From an uncultured Oscillospiraceae bacterium (lineage in GTDB: Bacteria > Bacillota > Clostridia > Oscillospirales > Ruminococcaceae): a DNA stretch of 33,351 nucleotides. Of this stretch, positions 1 to 7,806 are shown piece after piece; positions within the stretch are counted from its first letter, which is position 1, and each line of letters begins with the position of its first letter. A program made the position numbers and the translations under genes. The notes under the pieces are model-generated. The model made no database searches and was not told the origin of the DNA. It worked only from the letters and a program-made list of their open reading frames with translations. The DNA lies in contig CABUEI010000020.1 of assembly GCA_902490585.1 (NCBI GenBank), forward strand, positions 1 through 33,351, read 5' to 3'.

Positions 1-262
1 GCGAGGTGTAAGGTGCTCTCACAGCATTTTCCGTCATTGCGGTTATCTTTCGCTTATAGTCCGTGAACAGCGACTCTATAAACGCACGGTATATATCGTC
101 TTTGGATTCGTAGTAGTAATAGAACAGACCGACCTCGGCGTTTGCCTCGTTCATTATTTTTCTTATTGAAGTACCCTCAAATCCGTCCGAAATAAAGCAT
201 TTTGCCGCCGCTTCGAGTATCAGATTTTTTCTGGCGTTATCTTTAACGGCTTTTTTCTGCAT
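1..262 (-). CDS. TetR/AcrR-family transcriptional regulator, N-terminal part (runs off window)
   Basis: The minus strand from an ATG at 262 reads openly to the window edge (87 codons). It starts MQKKAVKDNARKNLILEAAA and continues with a TetR-type helix-turn-helix: the GFEGTSIRKIMNEANAEVGLF segment at about residues 27-47 is followed by YYYYESKDDIYRAFIESLF, the usual end of the DNA-binding domain. The C-terminal ligand domain lies outside the window. The start is supported by GGAAGGTG a few bases upstream and by a consensus promoter at 295-323. Proteins of this family are dimeric repressors that usually control themselves and a neighbour. The gene is divergent from the small ORF/recombinase pair and, if the recombinase marks the end of an inserted element, lies inside it. 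The effector and targets cannot be told. Confidence 0.88.
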   Translation of the reverse strand, partial: MQKKAVKDNARKNLILEAAAKCFISDGFEGTSIRKIMNEANAEVGLFYYYYESKDDIYRAFIESLFTDYKRKITAMTENAVRAPYTS

Positions 263-282
263 AGTAACACCTTCCCCAAAAA

Positions 283-330
283 ATACCTATTTGAATTATA
301 TCACTGGAAATCGGAAAAATCAACAGGTAT
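283..330 (-). promoter_or_regulatory. Promoter of the TetR gene with flanking inverted half-sites
   Basis: On the minus strand TTGATT (318-323) and TATAAT (295-300) are separated by 17 bp, a good sigma-A promoter for the TetR gene. The promoter is bracketed by the inverted half-sites ATACCT (283-288) and AGGTAT (325-330). Their symmetric placement suggests an autoregulatory operator, but the spacing is wider than a typical TetR palindrome, so that role is inference. Confidence 0.6.
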
Positions 331-372
331 ATGTACAAACTTTGAAAGAATATTCTGCATAGAGGTGATATT

Positions 373-471
373 ATGCAGATAACCAAATCCGAAATCGACA
401 TTATAACAGAACAGCTTTTAAAAATCATAATTAACCGACTGACCGATTTATCGGGTGCAAGCAATGGGTAA
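373..471 (+). CDS. Small ORF (32 aa) overlapping the recombinase start
   Basis: An ATG at 373 follows AGAGGTG (361-367) at good spacing and encodes a 32-residue peptide beginning MQITKSEIDIITEQ, predicted to be mostly helical. The stop TAA (469-471) overlaps the recombinase ATG (464) by 8 bp, an arrangement suited to translational coupling. I do not recognise the peptide. It could be a coupling leader that limits recombinase synthesis, or a small accessory protein of the element. The good ribosome-binding site is the main reason to believe it is translated, since the recombinase itself has no convincing one of its own. Confidence 0.5.
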   Translation: MQITKSEIDIITEQLLKIIINRLTDLSGASNG

Positions 472-1975
472 ACTCAGAGCTGCGGCATATTGCCGTGTAT
501 CGACCGACAGAGCAGAGCAGTCGGGTTCGCTGATGTCGCAACGGTTGTTTTTTGATGATTATATCAGAAAATCCGACTTAATGACGTTGGTCGGAGTATT
601 CTATGATGAGGGCACAAGTGGTACAACGACACTTCACCGCTACGGTTTTAATGAAATGATATCGCTTGCCGTGTCCGGCGGAATTGACATTATCCTTACA
701 AAAGAGGTCAGCCGTTTTGCACGTAACACCGTAGATACCCTGAACATTACCCGTATGCTGAGAAACCACGGTGTCGGGGTAATCTTCATAAACGACAATA
801 TCGACACCCGTGACAGCGACGGCGAACTAAGACTCTCAATAATGGCAACTATAGCCCAGGAGGAAAGCCGTAAGATTTCCGAACGTGTAAAATGGGGTCA
901 GCAACGGAAAATGGAGCAGGGAGTTGTGTTCGGCAGAAAGTGCTTAGGCTATGATTTAAAAGACGGCAAACTAAGTATCAGTGCGGAGTCTGCGGCAGTC
1001 GTAAAACGCATTTTCTCAGAGTATACAATACTGGGTAAAGGTGCTGACAGTATTGCCCACAGACTTAATACAGAGAAAATTCCGTCCGTCAACGGTGGAA
1101 AGTGGAGCGGAGCTTTTATCCGTAAGGTTCTGCGCAACGAGAAATACGCAGGTGATCTTGAACAGAAAAAGACCTGTACTCCCGATTTTCTCACACATAA
1201 GAAAAAGTCCAACAATTCAGACAGGATTTATATCCGTAATCACCATGAACCGATAATCAGCCGTGAACTGTGGGAGCAGACGCAGGCAGAATTAAAACGC
1301 AGAGCACCTACCGATACAAGCCGCCACAGTGACCGTTATGCTTACAGCGGCAAGGTGTATTGCGGTGTATGCAACAGCGTCATGGTGTCACGGGTAAAAC
1401 AGCTGAAAAACGGTGAAACATATCAAGCTCTGCGTTGCTCGGGAAGAATAGGCGGTAAAAAGTGCGACAATCAAACGCTGAACGTAGTTGCATTGAAAGC
1501 TTGCGTAAAGCACATTCTTGACAGCATACCGATTGACAGGGAAAAAGTCATAAACGCAGTTGTAAAGGGTTTGGCACATAGCACCGACAAACCCGACATA
1601 GCGGCTGTAAAGCGGCAAATCGAAGCGTTGAACATCAAAAAGCGTAAAGCGGTGGATCTGATGTTGGACGGATTGATAACATCACGGGAACTTACGGAGC
1701 AGAAAGAATATTATGACAGTCGTATAACAAGCCTTACATCTCTTATAACCGCTGACAACGACAGTTCAGATGATGAAAAAATCCGTTGCAGAATAAAAGA
1801 ACTTCTGAATTTCACCGATGACTTTGTATGGCAGTTAATCAGACGGGCTGAGTATTCCCACGGCACTCTGACATTATACATAAACGGCATAGAAAGCGGA
1901 TTTATGACCGATTTTACCGCAAGCGGCAGAGGAGAGAACTACAGCGTTATAACAGGCGGTGTAGTTCGTGTATAG
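464..1975 (+). CDS. Large serine recombinase / site-specific integrase
   Basis: The 503-residue product has the three parts of a large serine recombinase. The resolvase-type catalytic domain spans about residues 5-150, with the nucleophile in YCRVSTD (Ser13) and the conserved EVSRFARN and AQEESRKISERVKWG segments. The recombinase domain follows at about 165-270 (GKWSGAFIRKVLRNEKYAGD). A zinc-ribbon has Cys pairs in YCGVC and a later LRCSG...KKCDN, and a coiled-coil region rich in K/E leads to the C-terminus. The ATG at 464 is chosen over an upstream GTG at 455 because MGKLRAAAYCRVS is the usual family N-terminus. Such enzymes integrate or excise phages, conjugative elements and skin-type elements without host factors. 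The stop codon lies directly against a cotJC fragment, so the enzyme probably sits at the right end of an element that used cotJC as its target. The gene looks intact. Confidence 0.93.
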   Translation: MGKLRAAAYCRVSTDRAEQSGSLMSQRLFFDDYIRKSDLMTLVGVFYDEGTSGTTTLHRYGFNEMISLAVSGGIDIILTKEVSRFARNTVDTLNITRMLRNHGVGVIFINDNIDTRDSDGELRLSIMATIAQEESRKISERVKWGQQRKMEQGVVFGRKCLGYDLKDGKLSISAESAAVVKRIFSEYTILGKGADSIAHRLNTEKIPSVNGGKWSGAFIRKVLRNEKYAGDLEQKKTCTPDFLTHKKKSNNSDRIYIRNHHEPIISRELWEQTQAELKRRAPTDTSRHSDRYAYSGKVYCGVCNSVMVSRVKQLKNGETYQALRCSGRIGGKKCDNQTLNVVALKACVKHILDSIPIDREKVINAVVKGLAHSTDKPDIAAVKRQIEALNIKKRKAVDLMLDGLITSRELTEQKEYYDSRITSLTSLITADNDSSDDEKIRCRIKELLNFTDDFVWQLIRRAEYSHGTLTLYINGIESGFMTDFTASGRGENYSVITGGVVRV

Positions 1976-2373
1976 AGGATCATTTCGGGAACGATACAGG
2001 TACAGAAGAACTGTCCCACCTTGAAATGATAGGCTCAATAGTATCTCAGCTTACAAACGGCGAAGGCGCAAAGAGTTTTGACAGATACGGAGTAGGCGCA
2101 TATTACATGGATCATGCAAACGCAGTTTATCCGTCAAATGCGGGCGGCGTGCCGTTTACTGCCGCATATCTGCAAAGCAAAGCCGACCCTCTCGCCGATC
2201 TGCATGAAGATCTTGCGGCAGAGCAGAAAGCTAGAGCTACCTATGACAATATCCTGAGAGTATGTGACGACCCTGATGTCAGCAACGTGATCAAATTTCT
2301 GAGAGAGCGTGAAATAGTACATTTCCAGCGATTTGGTGAAATTCTTGATATACTTCAGTCGCAGATAAAGTGA
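1976..2373 (+). pseudogene. cotJC: cotJC (Mn-catalase-type spore coat protein), 3' part, split by the recombinase element
   Basis: From about 1978 the reading frame encodes DHFGNDTGTEELSHLEMIG and continues to the stop at 2373, about 131 residues. This matches the C-terminal two thirds of CotJC/manganese catalase (about 185-200 residues in the family). The metal ligands of the family are visible: Glu and His of EELSH, the Glu of DLHEDLAAEQKA and the His of REREIVHFQRF. The N-terminal part with the first Glu ligand is absent, because the frame runs directly into the recombinase gene. An internal ATG (2026) has no Shine-Dalgarno sequence, so independent translation is unlikely. The left part presumably lies beyond the other end of the inserted element, outside this window. 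If excision is precise, the gene could be rebuilt during sporulation; otherwise it is a dead fragment. Confidence 0.85.
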
Positions 2374-2378
2374 ACAAA

Positions 2379-2409
2379 AAATCGGGCATCGTGTGTTGAT
2401 GCCCGATTT
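2379..2409. terminator. Bidirectional intrinsic terminator between cotJC fragment and esterase
   Basis: A perfect 12-bp stem (AAATCGGGCATC, loop GTGTGTT, GATGCCCGATTT). On the minus strand the stem is followed by a run of T, so it ends esterase transcription well; on the plus strand the T-run is shorter. Confidence 0.85.
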
Positions 2410-2426
2410 GTTTAATATAAACTGTA

Positions 2427-3500
2427 TCAGAGTCCGAGGGTTTCCTTTATTACCTTTGAAACCTTGTCGGCTACCTTACTGTGCGTCTTGGGACTGGGGT
2501 GCCAGTCGGCAACAATGCCGTCTGCCTCTTCGTCCTGCATGGTGAGCGGAATGAAAGTAATTCTGTCATCGCCCGTTTCATTTATATATTTTCTACGCAC
2601 ATTTTCAATGTTCTCTTCAAGTGCCGTACCCATTACGCCGTATGTCTGGAATATGTACGGCTCGGGGTTATACGAACGTACTTTCTTCAGAAATTCGACA
2701 TATCCTTCTTCAAATTCCGCTTTTCGTTCGTCTGTTGTCGCATAGCTCATATCATTTGTACCGAGGTTGATAACAATGATATCGGATTTGTATCTGTTAA
2801 AATCCCATTCCAGCTTTGCTACTTCAAGCTCGTCCGCAAACTTGTTGTATGAGAAGCCGAGTTTATCATAATACTGCGGAATTGTCTGCTCGGGGATTTT
2901 GTTACCGTCGTTTGTATATCCCGAAACAATGCCGTAGCCACTTACAGAAACCATGCTGTAGTCAGCGCCAAGAGCCTGAGCGGTCTTGTATGCGTATGAC
3001 TTTGTAAAGTCTTCGGCAGAAGTCCTGAAATGAAGTTCTTTATCCGGGTCGTCAACGCCGTATCCACAGGTGATAGAATCACCGATAAATTCCATTTTAA
3101 TATTTTTTGACGGTGCAGGTTCAATTTTTTCTCCCTCTGCAATCTTTATAGGCTTTATTCCCATTGTTGACATCGCACATTCCGAAAGCTTTGCTACAGC
3201 TACATCTATCTTCTGAACTTTGTCGCTTTCAAACACCTTGTATGTCTTTTCTTTTGCGTCAAGCAAATCGTCGATAACACGCTCGCCGTCAACATACACC
3301 GCAATTCTTACATAGTTCTCGGTGTTGTCTGTCGTTGATGCGTAATCTCCCGCAACGGTTATTTCAAGCTTTTTTCCCGTGTATATAAATTCTGCACCGG
3401 TTCCCGAAAAAGCCGACCACAGCGTGTCGTCATAAAGATAAGTTCTGCCGAGAAGCTTTACGGAATTTTCATTCAGTATTACGGATGTTGTATTGCTCAT
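2427..3500 (-). CDS. SGNH/GDSL esterase, carbohydrate esterase family 2-like, cytoplasmic
   Basis: The 357-residue product has a beta-rich N-terminal region (about residues 10-120) like the jelly-roll domain of CE2 esterases, then an SGNH hydrolase domain. GDSIT carries the nucleophilic Ser (block I), NLGTNDMS is block III, and DWHPSPKTH near the C-terminus carries the Asp-His pair. CE2 enzymes remove acetyl groups from plant polysaccharides or their oligomers. There is no signal peptide, so this one probably acts on imported acetylated oligosaccharides inside the cell. The start at 3500 has GAGGGG at proper spacing. It has its own promoter (3633-3661) and a leader with a strong hairpin, and it appears to be a single-gene unit ending at the 2379-2409 terminator. 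The CE2-like assignment rests on the two-domain layout; the SGNH fold is more certain than the substrate. Confidence 0.85.
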   Translation of the reverse strand: MSNTTSVILNENSVKLLGRTYLYDDTLWSAFSGTGAEFIYTGKKLEITVAGDYASTTDNTENYVRIAVYVDGERVIDDLLDAKEKTYKVFESDKVQKIDVAVAKLSECAMSTMGIKPIKIAEGEKIEPAPSKNIKMEFIGDSITCGYGVDDPDKELHFRTSAEDFTKSYAYKTAQALGADYSMVSVSGYGIVSGYTNDGNKIPEQTIPQYYDKLGFSYNKFADELEVAKLEWDFNRYKSDIIVINLGTNDMSYATTDERKAEFEEGYVEFLKKVRSYNPEPYIFQTYGVMGTALEENIENVRRKYINETGDDRITFIPLTMQDEEADGIVADWHPSPKTHSKVADKVSKVIKETLGL

Positions 3501-3524
3501 AATTTACCCCTCATGTTTTTTATT

Positions 3525-3559
3525 CTGCCGAATCTGCCTGTTAACAGCAGATTCGGCAG
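3525..3559 (-). promoter_or_regulatory. 13-bp hairpin in the esterase 5' leader
   Basis: CTGCCGAATCTGC and its perfect complement enclose a 9-nt loop. On the minus strand the hairpin lies between the esterase promoter and its ribosome-binding site, ending about 12 nt before GAGGGG. No T-run follows it on either strand (A-rich on the minus strand), so it is not a normal terminator. It may stabilise the mRNA or regulate translation; it may also be a relic terminator for the upstream anti-sigma gene. Confidence 0.5.
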
Positions 3560-3632
3560 GAAAGCAATTATGCTCTCCTGTCCGTTCCGTTTTTTGATTT
3601 TATGTCATTTACGGATTTACGGCAATGATGTC

Positions 3633-3661
3633 ATTATAGCAGAATACGCCGTCACTTTCAA
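3633..3661 (-). promoter_or_regulatory. Sigma-A promoter of the esterase gene
   Basis: TTGAAA (3656-3661) and TATAAT (3633-3638) on the minus strand are 17 bp apart. Transcription would start near 3626, giving a leader of about 125 nt. Confidence 0.7.
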
Positions 3662-3673
3662 GTCCAGTTATAT

Positions 3674-4366
3674 TTATTTATCTTTTACTTCTTTGAGTGA
3701 CATGGCAATATCAACTGTTTCTTCCTTTGTATAACCGCTTGTTGATATATGGAATATATATTCGCCGTCGTCCCATATCAGAACATTTGAGCCGTCATGC
3801 GTAACATAGTAAAGTGCGCTTATGTTTCCGAATTCAATTTTTTCGGGCGGAACCTGTGCGTCTTCAGTGCCGAGATGTGCATTTTCCATCATTTCCTTTA
3901 CGGATTGGAAATAGCTGATAATCTTTCCGCTGTCGTCTTCGCTTTTATATTCAATTCCATAACCGTATTCGCTCTTCTCAAATACGATTGAGACCAATCC
4001 CTTCTTATCAAAATCAGGCTCATAATATGTTTCTATGGAATGTGGTGAATTTTCTGCTTCGCTTATCATAAGCAGCGAGTATTTGCTGTTTTCCTTTATG
4101 GCAAACGTATCCCAGCGTTTGAGCAGAATTGTACTGCCTGTCGCAAGTGCCGCAGTTGCGACAATTATTACGGCAATTGCGATCCTCATTTTTACTCTGC
4201 GGTGCCTGATAACAGACGAGGTGTCTACATAATTTTTGTTTATCATCTTTTTCATCTGTCGGTCAAATCCGAGCCTTAACCTCGAATCCGGCAGAGCTTC
4301 AAACACGGACAGTTCAGACAAGTAGTCACTTTTTAATGCTATAGCGATTTTTTCATTGTTGGTCAT
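3674..4366 (-). CDS. Membrane anti-sigma factor with C-terminal DUF4367 domain
   Basis: The 230-residue protein has a cytoplasmic N-terminal region (about 1-60), one membrane segment (IAIAVIIVATAALATGSTILL, about 63-84), and an outside domain. That domain ends with the pattern typical of DUF4367 (YYVTHDGSNVLIWDDGEY, then ISTSGYTKEETVDIAMSL). This layout is that of anti-sigma factors which hold an ECF sigma at the membrane. It overlaps the 3' end of the sigma gene by a few bases. Two ATGs are possible, 4372 and 4366; AAAGGA is too close to the first and well placed for the second, so 4366 is preferred. The signal it senses is unknown. No dedicated protease gene is nearby. Confidence 0.75.
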   Translation of the reverse strand: MTNNEKIAIALKSDYLSELSVFEALPDSRLRLGFDRQMKKMINKNYVDTSSVIRHRRVKMRIAIAVIIVATAALATGSTILLKRWDTFAIKENSKYSLLMISEAENSPHSIETYYEPDFDKKGLVSIVFEKSEYGYGIEYKSEDDSGKIISYFQSVKEMMENAHLGTEDAQVPPEKIEFGNISALYYVTHDGSNVLIWDDGEYIFHISTSGYTKEETVDIAMSLKEVKDK

Positions 4367-4892
4367 ACTCATTATCCTTTGTAGTAAGCAGTGTTTTTCT
4401 TATTCTTGATATATATGTGTAAACTGTGTTCGTGCCGATATCGAGCATTTCTCCGATATCCTTTGGACTCAACCGTTGTACAAAGTAAAGAAACGCTATG
4501 CTCTTCAGTCTCGGCGGCAGATCCTTGAGATTTCTGATAATCTGCTCATACGGCACATCTTTTTCTTTGGCTTCCGAATAGTTTTCTTCAAACGGTATTT
4601 TATTGTCATCAAATTCTTCTGTGTTTTTGGTATTTCGTATTATATCATAACAGATATTTTTTGTAATCACCGTAATGTACGATTTTGTTTTTCTTGAATA
4701 CGGATTTTTTATCTTATCAATATTTTTGATAATTCGTACGAAAGAGTCCTGAACGGCATCCTCCGCATCTTCACGTTTTCCGAGAATAGACATACTGATA
4801 TTGTACATAAATTGCTTATATATGCTATACAGTTGTATGATTATTTCTTTTTCGGTCGGTGTGTCAACCATGCCAATTAAGTTTGATTGCAA
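4353..4892 (-). CDS. ECF-type RNA polymerase sigma factor
   Basis: The 179-residue product has only sigma regions 2 and 4. Region 2 (about 20-95) includes LGKREDAEDAVQDSFVRII and the SYITVITKNICYDIIRN segment. Region 4 (about 118-168) includes LPPRLKSIAFLYFVQRLSPKDIGEMLDI followed by a recognition helix, TNTVYTYISRIRKTL. The start is a TTG at 4892, supported by GGAGAG seven bases upstream; the next ATG (4871) has no Shine-Dalgarno sequence. It is followed by its putative anti-sigma factor, which overlaps its 3' end, and preceded by a consensus sigma-A promoter. It would turn on an envelope or stress regulon when released; targets cannot be read here. Confidence 0.9.
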   Translation of the reverse strand: MQSNLIGMVDTPTEKEIIIQLYSIYKQFMYNISMSILGKREDAEDAVQDSFVRIIKNIDKIKNPYSRKTKSYITVITKNICYDIIRNTKNTEEFDDNKIPFEENYSEAKEKDVPYEQIIRNLKDLPPRLKSIAFLYFVQRLSPKDIGEMLDIGTNTVYTYISRIRKTLLTTKDNEYDQQ

Positions 4893-4925
4893 AATGTCAC
4901 TCTCCGCTTATTATATACTAATTAC

Positions 4926-4954
4926 ATTTTATCATTGTTCGCTATAAATGTCAA
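4926..4954 (-). promoter_or_regulatory. Sigma-A promoter of the ECF sigma operon
   Basis: TTGACA (4949-4954), a 17-bp spacer and TAAAAT (4926-4931) on the minus strand, about 35 bp before the TTG start. A housekeeping-type promoter means basal expression does not depend on autoactivation. Confidence 0.75.
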
Positions 4955-4972
4955 TAAACCTATAAATGAAAA

Positions 4973-5006
4973 TACCCTCTTTAACGGGTATCCGTTAAAG
5001 AGGGTA
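4973..5006 (-). terminator. Terminator of the chemoreceptor gene
   Basis: A perfect 15-bp stem (TACCCTCTTTAACGG, loop GTAT, then its complement). On the minus strand it is followed by TTTTCATTT, about 50 bp after the chemoreceptor stop. Confidence 0.85.
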
Positions 5007-5054
5007 CATATCATATTCCGGATAGCCGATAATAAAGTATCACGTTACCGTATA

Positions 5055-7031
5055 TCAGTCTTCTCTGAATGTAAAGCGGCTGACAAGTTTCTGAAGAGTC
5101 TGAGCCTGAGCAGAGAGTTCTTCCGATGCAGCGGCACTTTCTTCTGCTGTTGCAGAGTTTGTCTGAACAACATTTGAAATCTGCTCTACGCCGATATTTA
5201 CCTGCTTTACCATGTCAGCTTGTTCAAGGCTTGCACCTGCAATCTTGTTTACAATATCACTTACTCCGCCGGATCTTGCTTCAACCTCAGCTACAGCCTG
5301 GGCTGTTTCATTGGTGATATTGTTACCGTTTTCAACAGCGGCAACCGCACGCTCAATAAGAACCGTGGTGTCGTGAGCAGCATCAGCCGACTTACCTGCG
5401 AGGTTTCTTACTTCATCGGCTACAACCGCAAAGCCCTTGCCTGCCTCGCCTACTCTTGCAGCTTCTACAGCGGCATTGAGAGCAAGAATATTTGTCTGGA
5501 ATGCAATATCTTCGATAGTCTGGATAATCTTGCTTATCTCTGCCGAAGCATCGCTGATATCCTGCATAGCATCTGTAAGACTGTTCATCTTTTCGTTTGC
5601 CGCACCGATATATTCAGCTGTTTCGTCTACAAGCTGTCTGCCCTTCTGGCAGTCTTCCGTAGTAGCCTCGATATGAGCGTTGATGTTGTGGATAGTAGCG
5701 GCAAGCTCTTCAACAGATGCCGCCTGTTCCGTAGCACCCTGTGCAAGTGACTGGGCACCTGCGGATACCTGCTCTGAACCGCTTGATACCTGATCTCCTG
5801 CGATGCTTATCTGACTTAATGTGTCATTCAGTCTGTGGTTGATATCTCTTACAGATTCGATAAGTACCTTGTAATCGCCACGGTAAATGTTTTCTGCGTC
5901 TTTACTGTGTACGTCAAAGTTACCCTGAGCCATATTGCTGAGGATATTGCCTATGTCGCTTATCATAGCGTTCTGTTCGCTTACAACCTTTGAAGCGGAC
6001 TTTGCAAGCACCTTTACCTCGTCATGTGACTTGACCATAGGAACAGGGCTTGTAAGATCGCCTTCTGAAAGCTTTTCGATACGTTCTGCACAAAGTCTTA
6101 TCGGCTTGCCTATCTTGCGGCTGATAATACCTGCGATTATACCGCCTGCTATAGCAGATGCGGCACAGATTGCGGCAAGTATGAGAAGACCTCTGAAGCA
6201 GTGGATCATATAGTCGTTGCTGTGAGCTGTAACAGCTATTGACCAGCCGTTTGTTTCGGGGATAGGAGCATAGCCTACATATTTTGAAATTCCGCCTGAT
6301 GTGTATTCCGCAAAGCCTGTTTCGCCTGCTTCCATCTTTTCGTGAGCCTGGGCGAGAGCAGTGTAGCTCGGATCTTCTTCGGCTATCTTCTGAATGTTTT
6401 CGCCGTCTTTTACAAGCTGCATATCAAAGTCGGCGATTGTATTACCGTCCTTGTCGATTATGTAAGCCGCACCGTTATCATTAATCTTGATTGTACGGAC
6501 AATATCATTTAAGAATTCTTCATTGGGAACTACATATACGCAACCCAAAACTTCAGAGTTCAGAACACCGTTCTTCCAGAGAGGAGCGGCAACGATAACG
6601 CTTAACTTACCGTTAGATCTTTCTATCATAGGCTCGGTTATAGTGGTTTTACCTTCCATAGCCGCCTTAAAATAAGCACAGTCGGAATAATCGTTTCCGT
6701 TTGTTGCACGACCGTTTTCATTAATTACGGTACCTCTGTCAAGGTTGAAAGTTTCTGCAATGGTATCAACTTCAGCCTGCTTCTGACCGTTTGTATATAT
6801 TACCGATGAAAGCTTGGGGTTACAGCCTGTCTGTATAGCAACATTCTGTATTGCTTTAAGCTCCCATGATACTCTGTCAGCGGCTACCGTTGCCGTTTCT
6901 GTGAGTGCCTGCTCGGTAATGGATTTTGTTGTGGTATAAATGATTCCAACCGATGCAACCGTTGCTACAACCAACGATATTACCACCAGCAACACCGTAA
7001 ACAGTGTCATTTTCTTGCTTATGGATTTCAT
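5055..7031 (-). CDS. Methyl-accepting chemotaxis protein with dCache sensor
   Basis: The 658-residue receptor has a membrane segment at about 10-32, an extracellular region of about 240 residues with Cache features (YFKAAMEGKTTITEP, LGCVYVVP, GAAYIIDKDGNTIADFD), and a second membrane segment at about 278-303. A HAMP domain follows (about 305-357), then a long coiled-coil signalling domain with the conserved hairpin tip (IEDIAFQTNILALNAA, GKGFAVVADEVRNLAGKSA). dCache sensors usually bind amino acids, organic acids or similar small molecules. The C-terminus (KLVSRFTFRED) has no CheR-tethering pentapeptide. No che or flagellar genes are nearby, so it is an orphan receptor in this window. The start has GAGGTT upstream, and it is a single-gene unit with its own promoter and terminator. 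Confidence 0.95.
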   Translation of the reverse strand: MKSISKKMTLFTVLLVVISLVVATVASVGIIYTTTKSITEQALTETATVAADRVSWELKAIQNVAIQTGCNPKLSSVIYTNGQKQAEVDTIAETFNLDRGTVINENGRATNGNDYSDCAYFKAAMEGKTTITEPMIERSNGKLSVIVAAPLWKNGVLNSEVLGCVYVVPNEEFLNDIVRTIKINDNGAAYIIDKDGNTIADFDMQLVKDGENIQKIAEEDPSYTALAQAHEKMEAGETGFAEYTSGGISKYVGYAPIPETNGWSIAVTAHSNDYMIHCFRGLLILAAICAASAIAGGIIAGIISRKIGKPIRLCAERIEKLSEGDLTSPVPMVKSHDEVKVLAKSASKVVSEQNAMISDIGNILSNMAQGNFDVHSKDAENIYRGDYKVLIESVRDINHRLNDTLSQISIAGDQVSSGSEQVSAGAQSLAQGATEQAASVEELAATIHNINAHIEATTEDCQKGRQLVDETAEYIGAANEKMNSLTDAMQDISDASAEISKIIQTIEDIAFQTNILALNAAVEAARVGEAGKGFAVVADEVRNLAGKSADAAHDTTVLIERAVAAVENGNNITNETAQAVAEVEARSGGVSDIVNKIAGASLEQADMVKQVNIGVEQISNVVQTNSATAEESAAASEELSAQAQTLQKLVSRFTFRED

Positions 7032-7085
7032 AAATGAACCTCGTTTCTGTACCTGCCTTTGAGGATACTTATTTGTAATATGTTA

Positions 7086-7114
7086 ATTATATCACTATCG
7101 AACAAAAAACGCAA
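7086..7114 (-). promoter_or_regulatory. Promoter of the chemoreceptor gene
   Basis: TTGCGT (7109-7114) and TATAAT (7086-7091) on the minus strand with a 17-bp spacer; the -35 box is imperfect. The leader is about 50 nt. Confidence 0.6.
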
Positions 7115-7320
7115 CATTTCAGACGGCTTTTCGTCATTTATCACAAAAAATACGGTGGTTTTTTCACCTAACTCATATACAGCCTTTGTAACTTGCAGAA
7201 AAATTAAAAATTTTCGGCAAAAGCTATGAACAGAACACCTTAGCGGCGTGTATTATGTATGAAGATGTACATTTTCGGCAGAAATACCGGCGCTGTGAAA
7301 TGAGAAAAGGGGGAAGAAAT

Positions 7321-7806
7321 TTGAAGCTGAAATATTCTTCTGAAGATATAAGAGATATCTACGAAAGACATTTTGTAACGGTGTACAGAGTGTGTTTCAT
7401 GTATCTCAGAAATGTACAGGACACCGAGGACGCTGTACATAACACATTTATGAAACTTATAGAAAAACAAAAACAATTTGAAAGCACCGAACACGAAAAA
7501 GCATGGCTTATACGGGTCAGTTCCAATGTCTGCAAGAATATGCTGAGGACGATAAACAAACGTACAGAGCTTACCGCACGCAATGAGGAATCTGATAATA
7601 CACCTGTAATAAGTGATGTCATGGTGGAGCTGTCCAAGCTCCCCGATGAACTGAAAATACCGGTGTACCTGTTCTATTGTGACGGATATAACAGCGAGGA
7701 AATAGGAAGTATGCTCGGAATAAGCGCATCGGCGGTGCGTTCACGGCTACAGAAAGCACGTTCGGAATTAAAAGAGCTTTTAAACTCGGAAAGGAGTATA
7801 GTATGA
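7321..7806 (+). CDS. ECF-type RNA polymerase sigma factor (second)
   Basis: The product has sigma region 2 (IRDIYERHFVTVYRVCFMYL, then QDTEDAVHNTFMKLI and AWLIRVSSNVCKNMLR) and region 4 (LSKLPDELKIPVYLFYCDGY, then SEEIGSMLGISASAVRSRLQKARSELK). The frame is open from 7255, but AGGGGG lies seven bases before a TTG at 7321, giving a 161-residue protein that begins at the usual place for the family. ATGs at 7255 and 7300 have no such site. The stop overlaps the next gene by ATGA, so the two are translationally coupled. It is divergent from the chemoreceptor. It is not a close copy of the other ECF sigma in the window. Confidence 0.88.
   Translation: MKLKYSSEDIRDIYERHFVTVYRVCFMYLRNVQDTEDAVHNTFMKLIEKQKQFESTEHEKAWLIRVSSNVCKNMLRTINKRTELTARNEESDNTPVISDVMVELSKLPDELKIPVYLFYCDGYNSEEIGSMLGISASAVRSRLQKARSELKELLNSERSIV

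Noticed and set aside
2026..2373. The ATG at 2026 as the start of an independent 115-residue protein.
   Set aside because: No Shine-Dalgarno sequence precedes it, and the CotJC similarity continues upstream of it to about 1978, so it is an internal Met of a broken gene.
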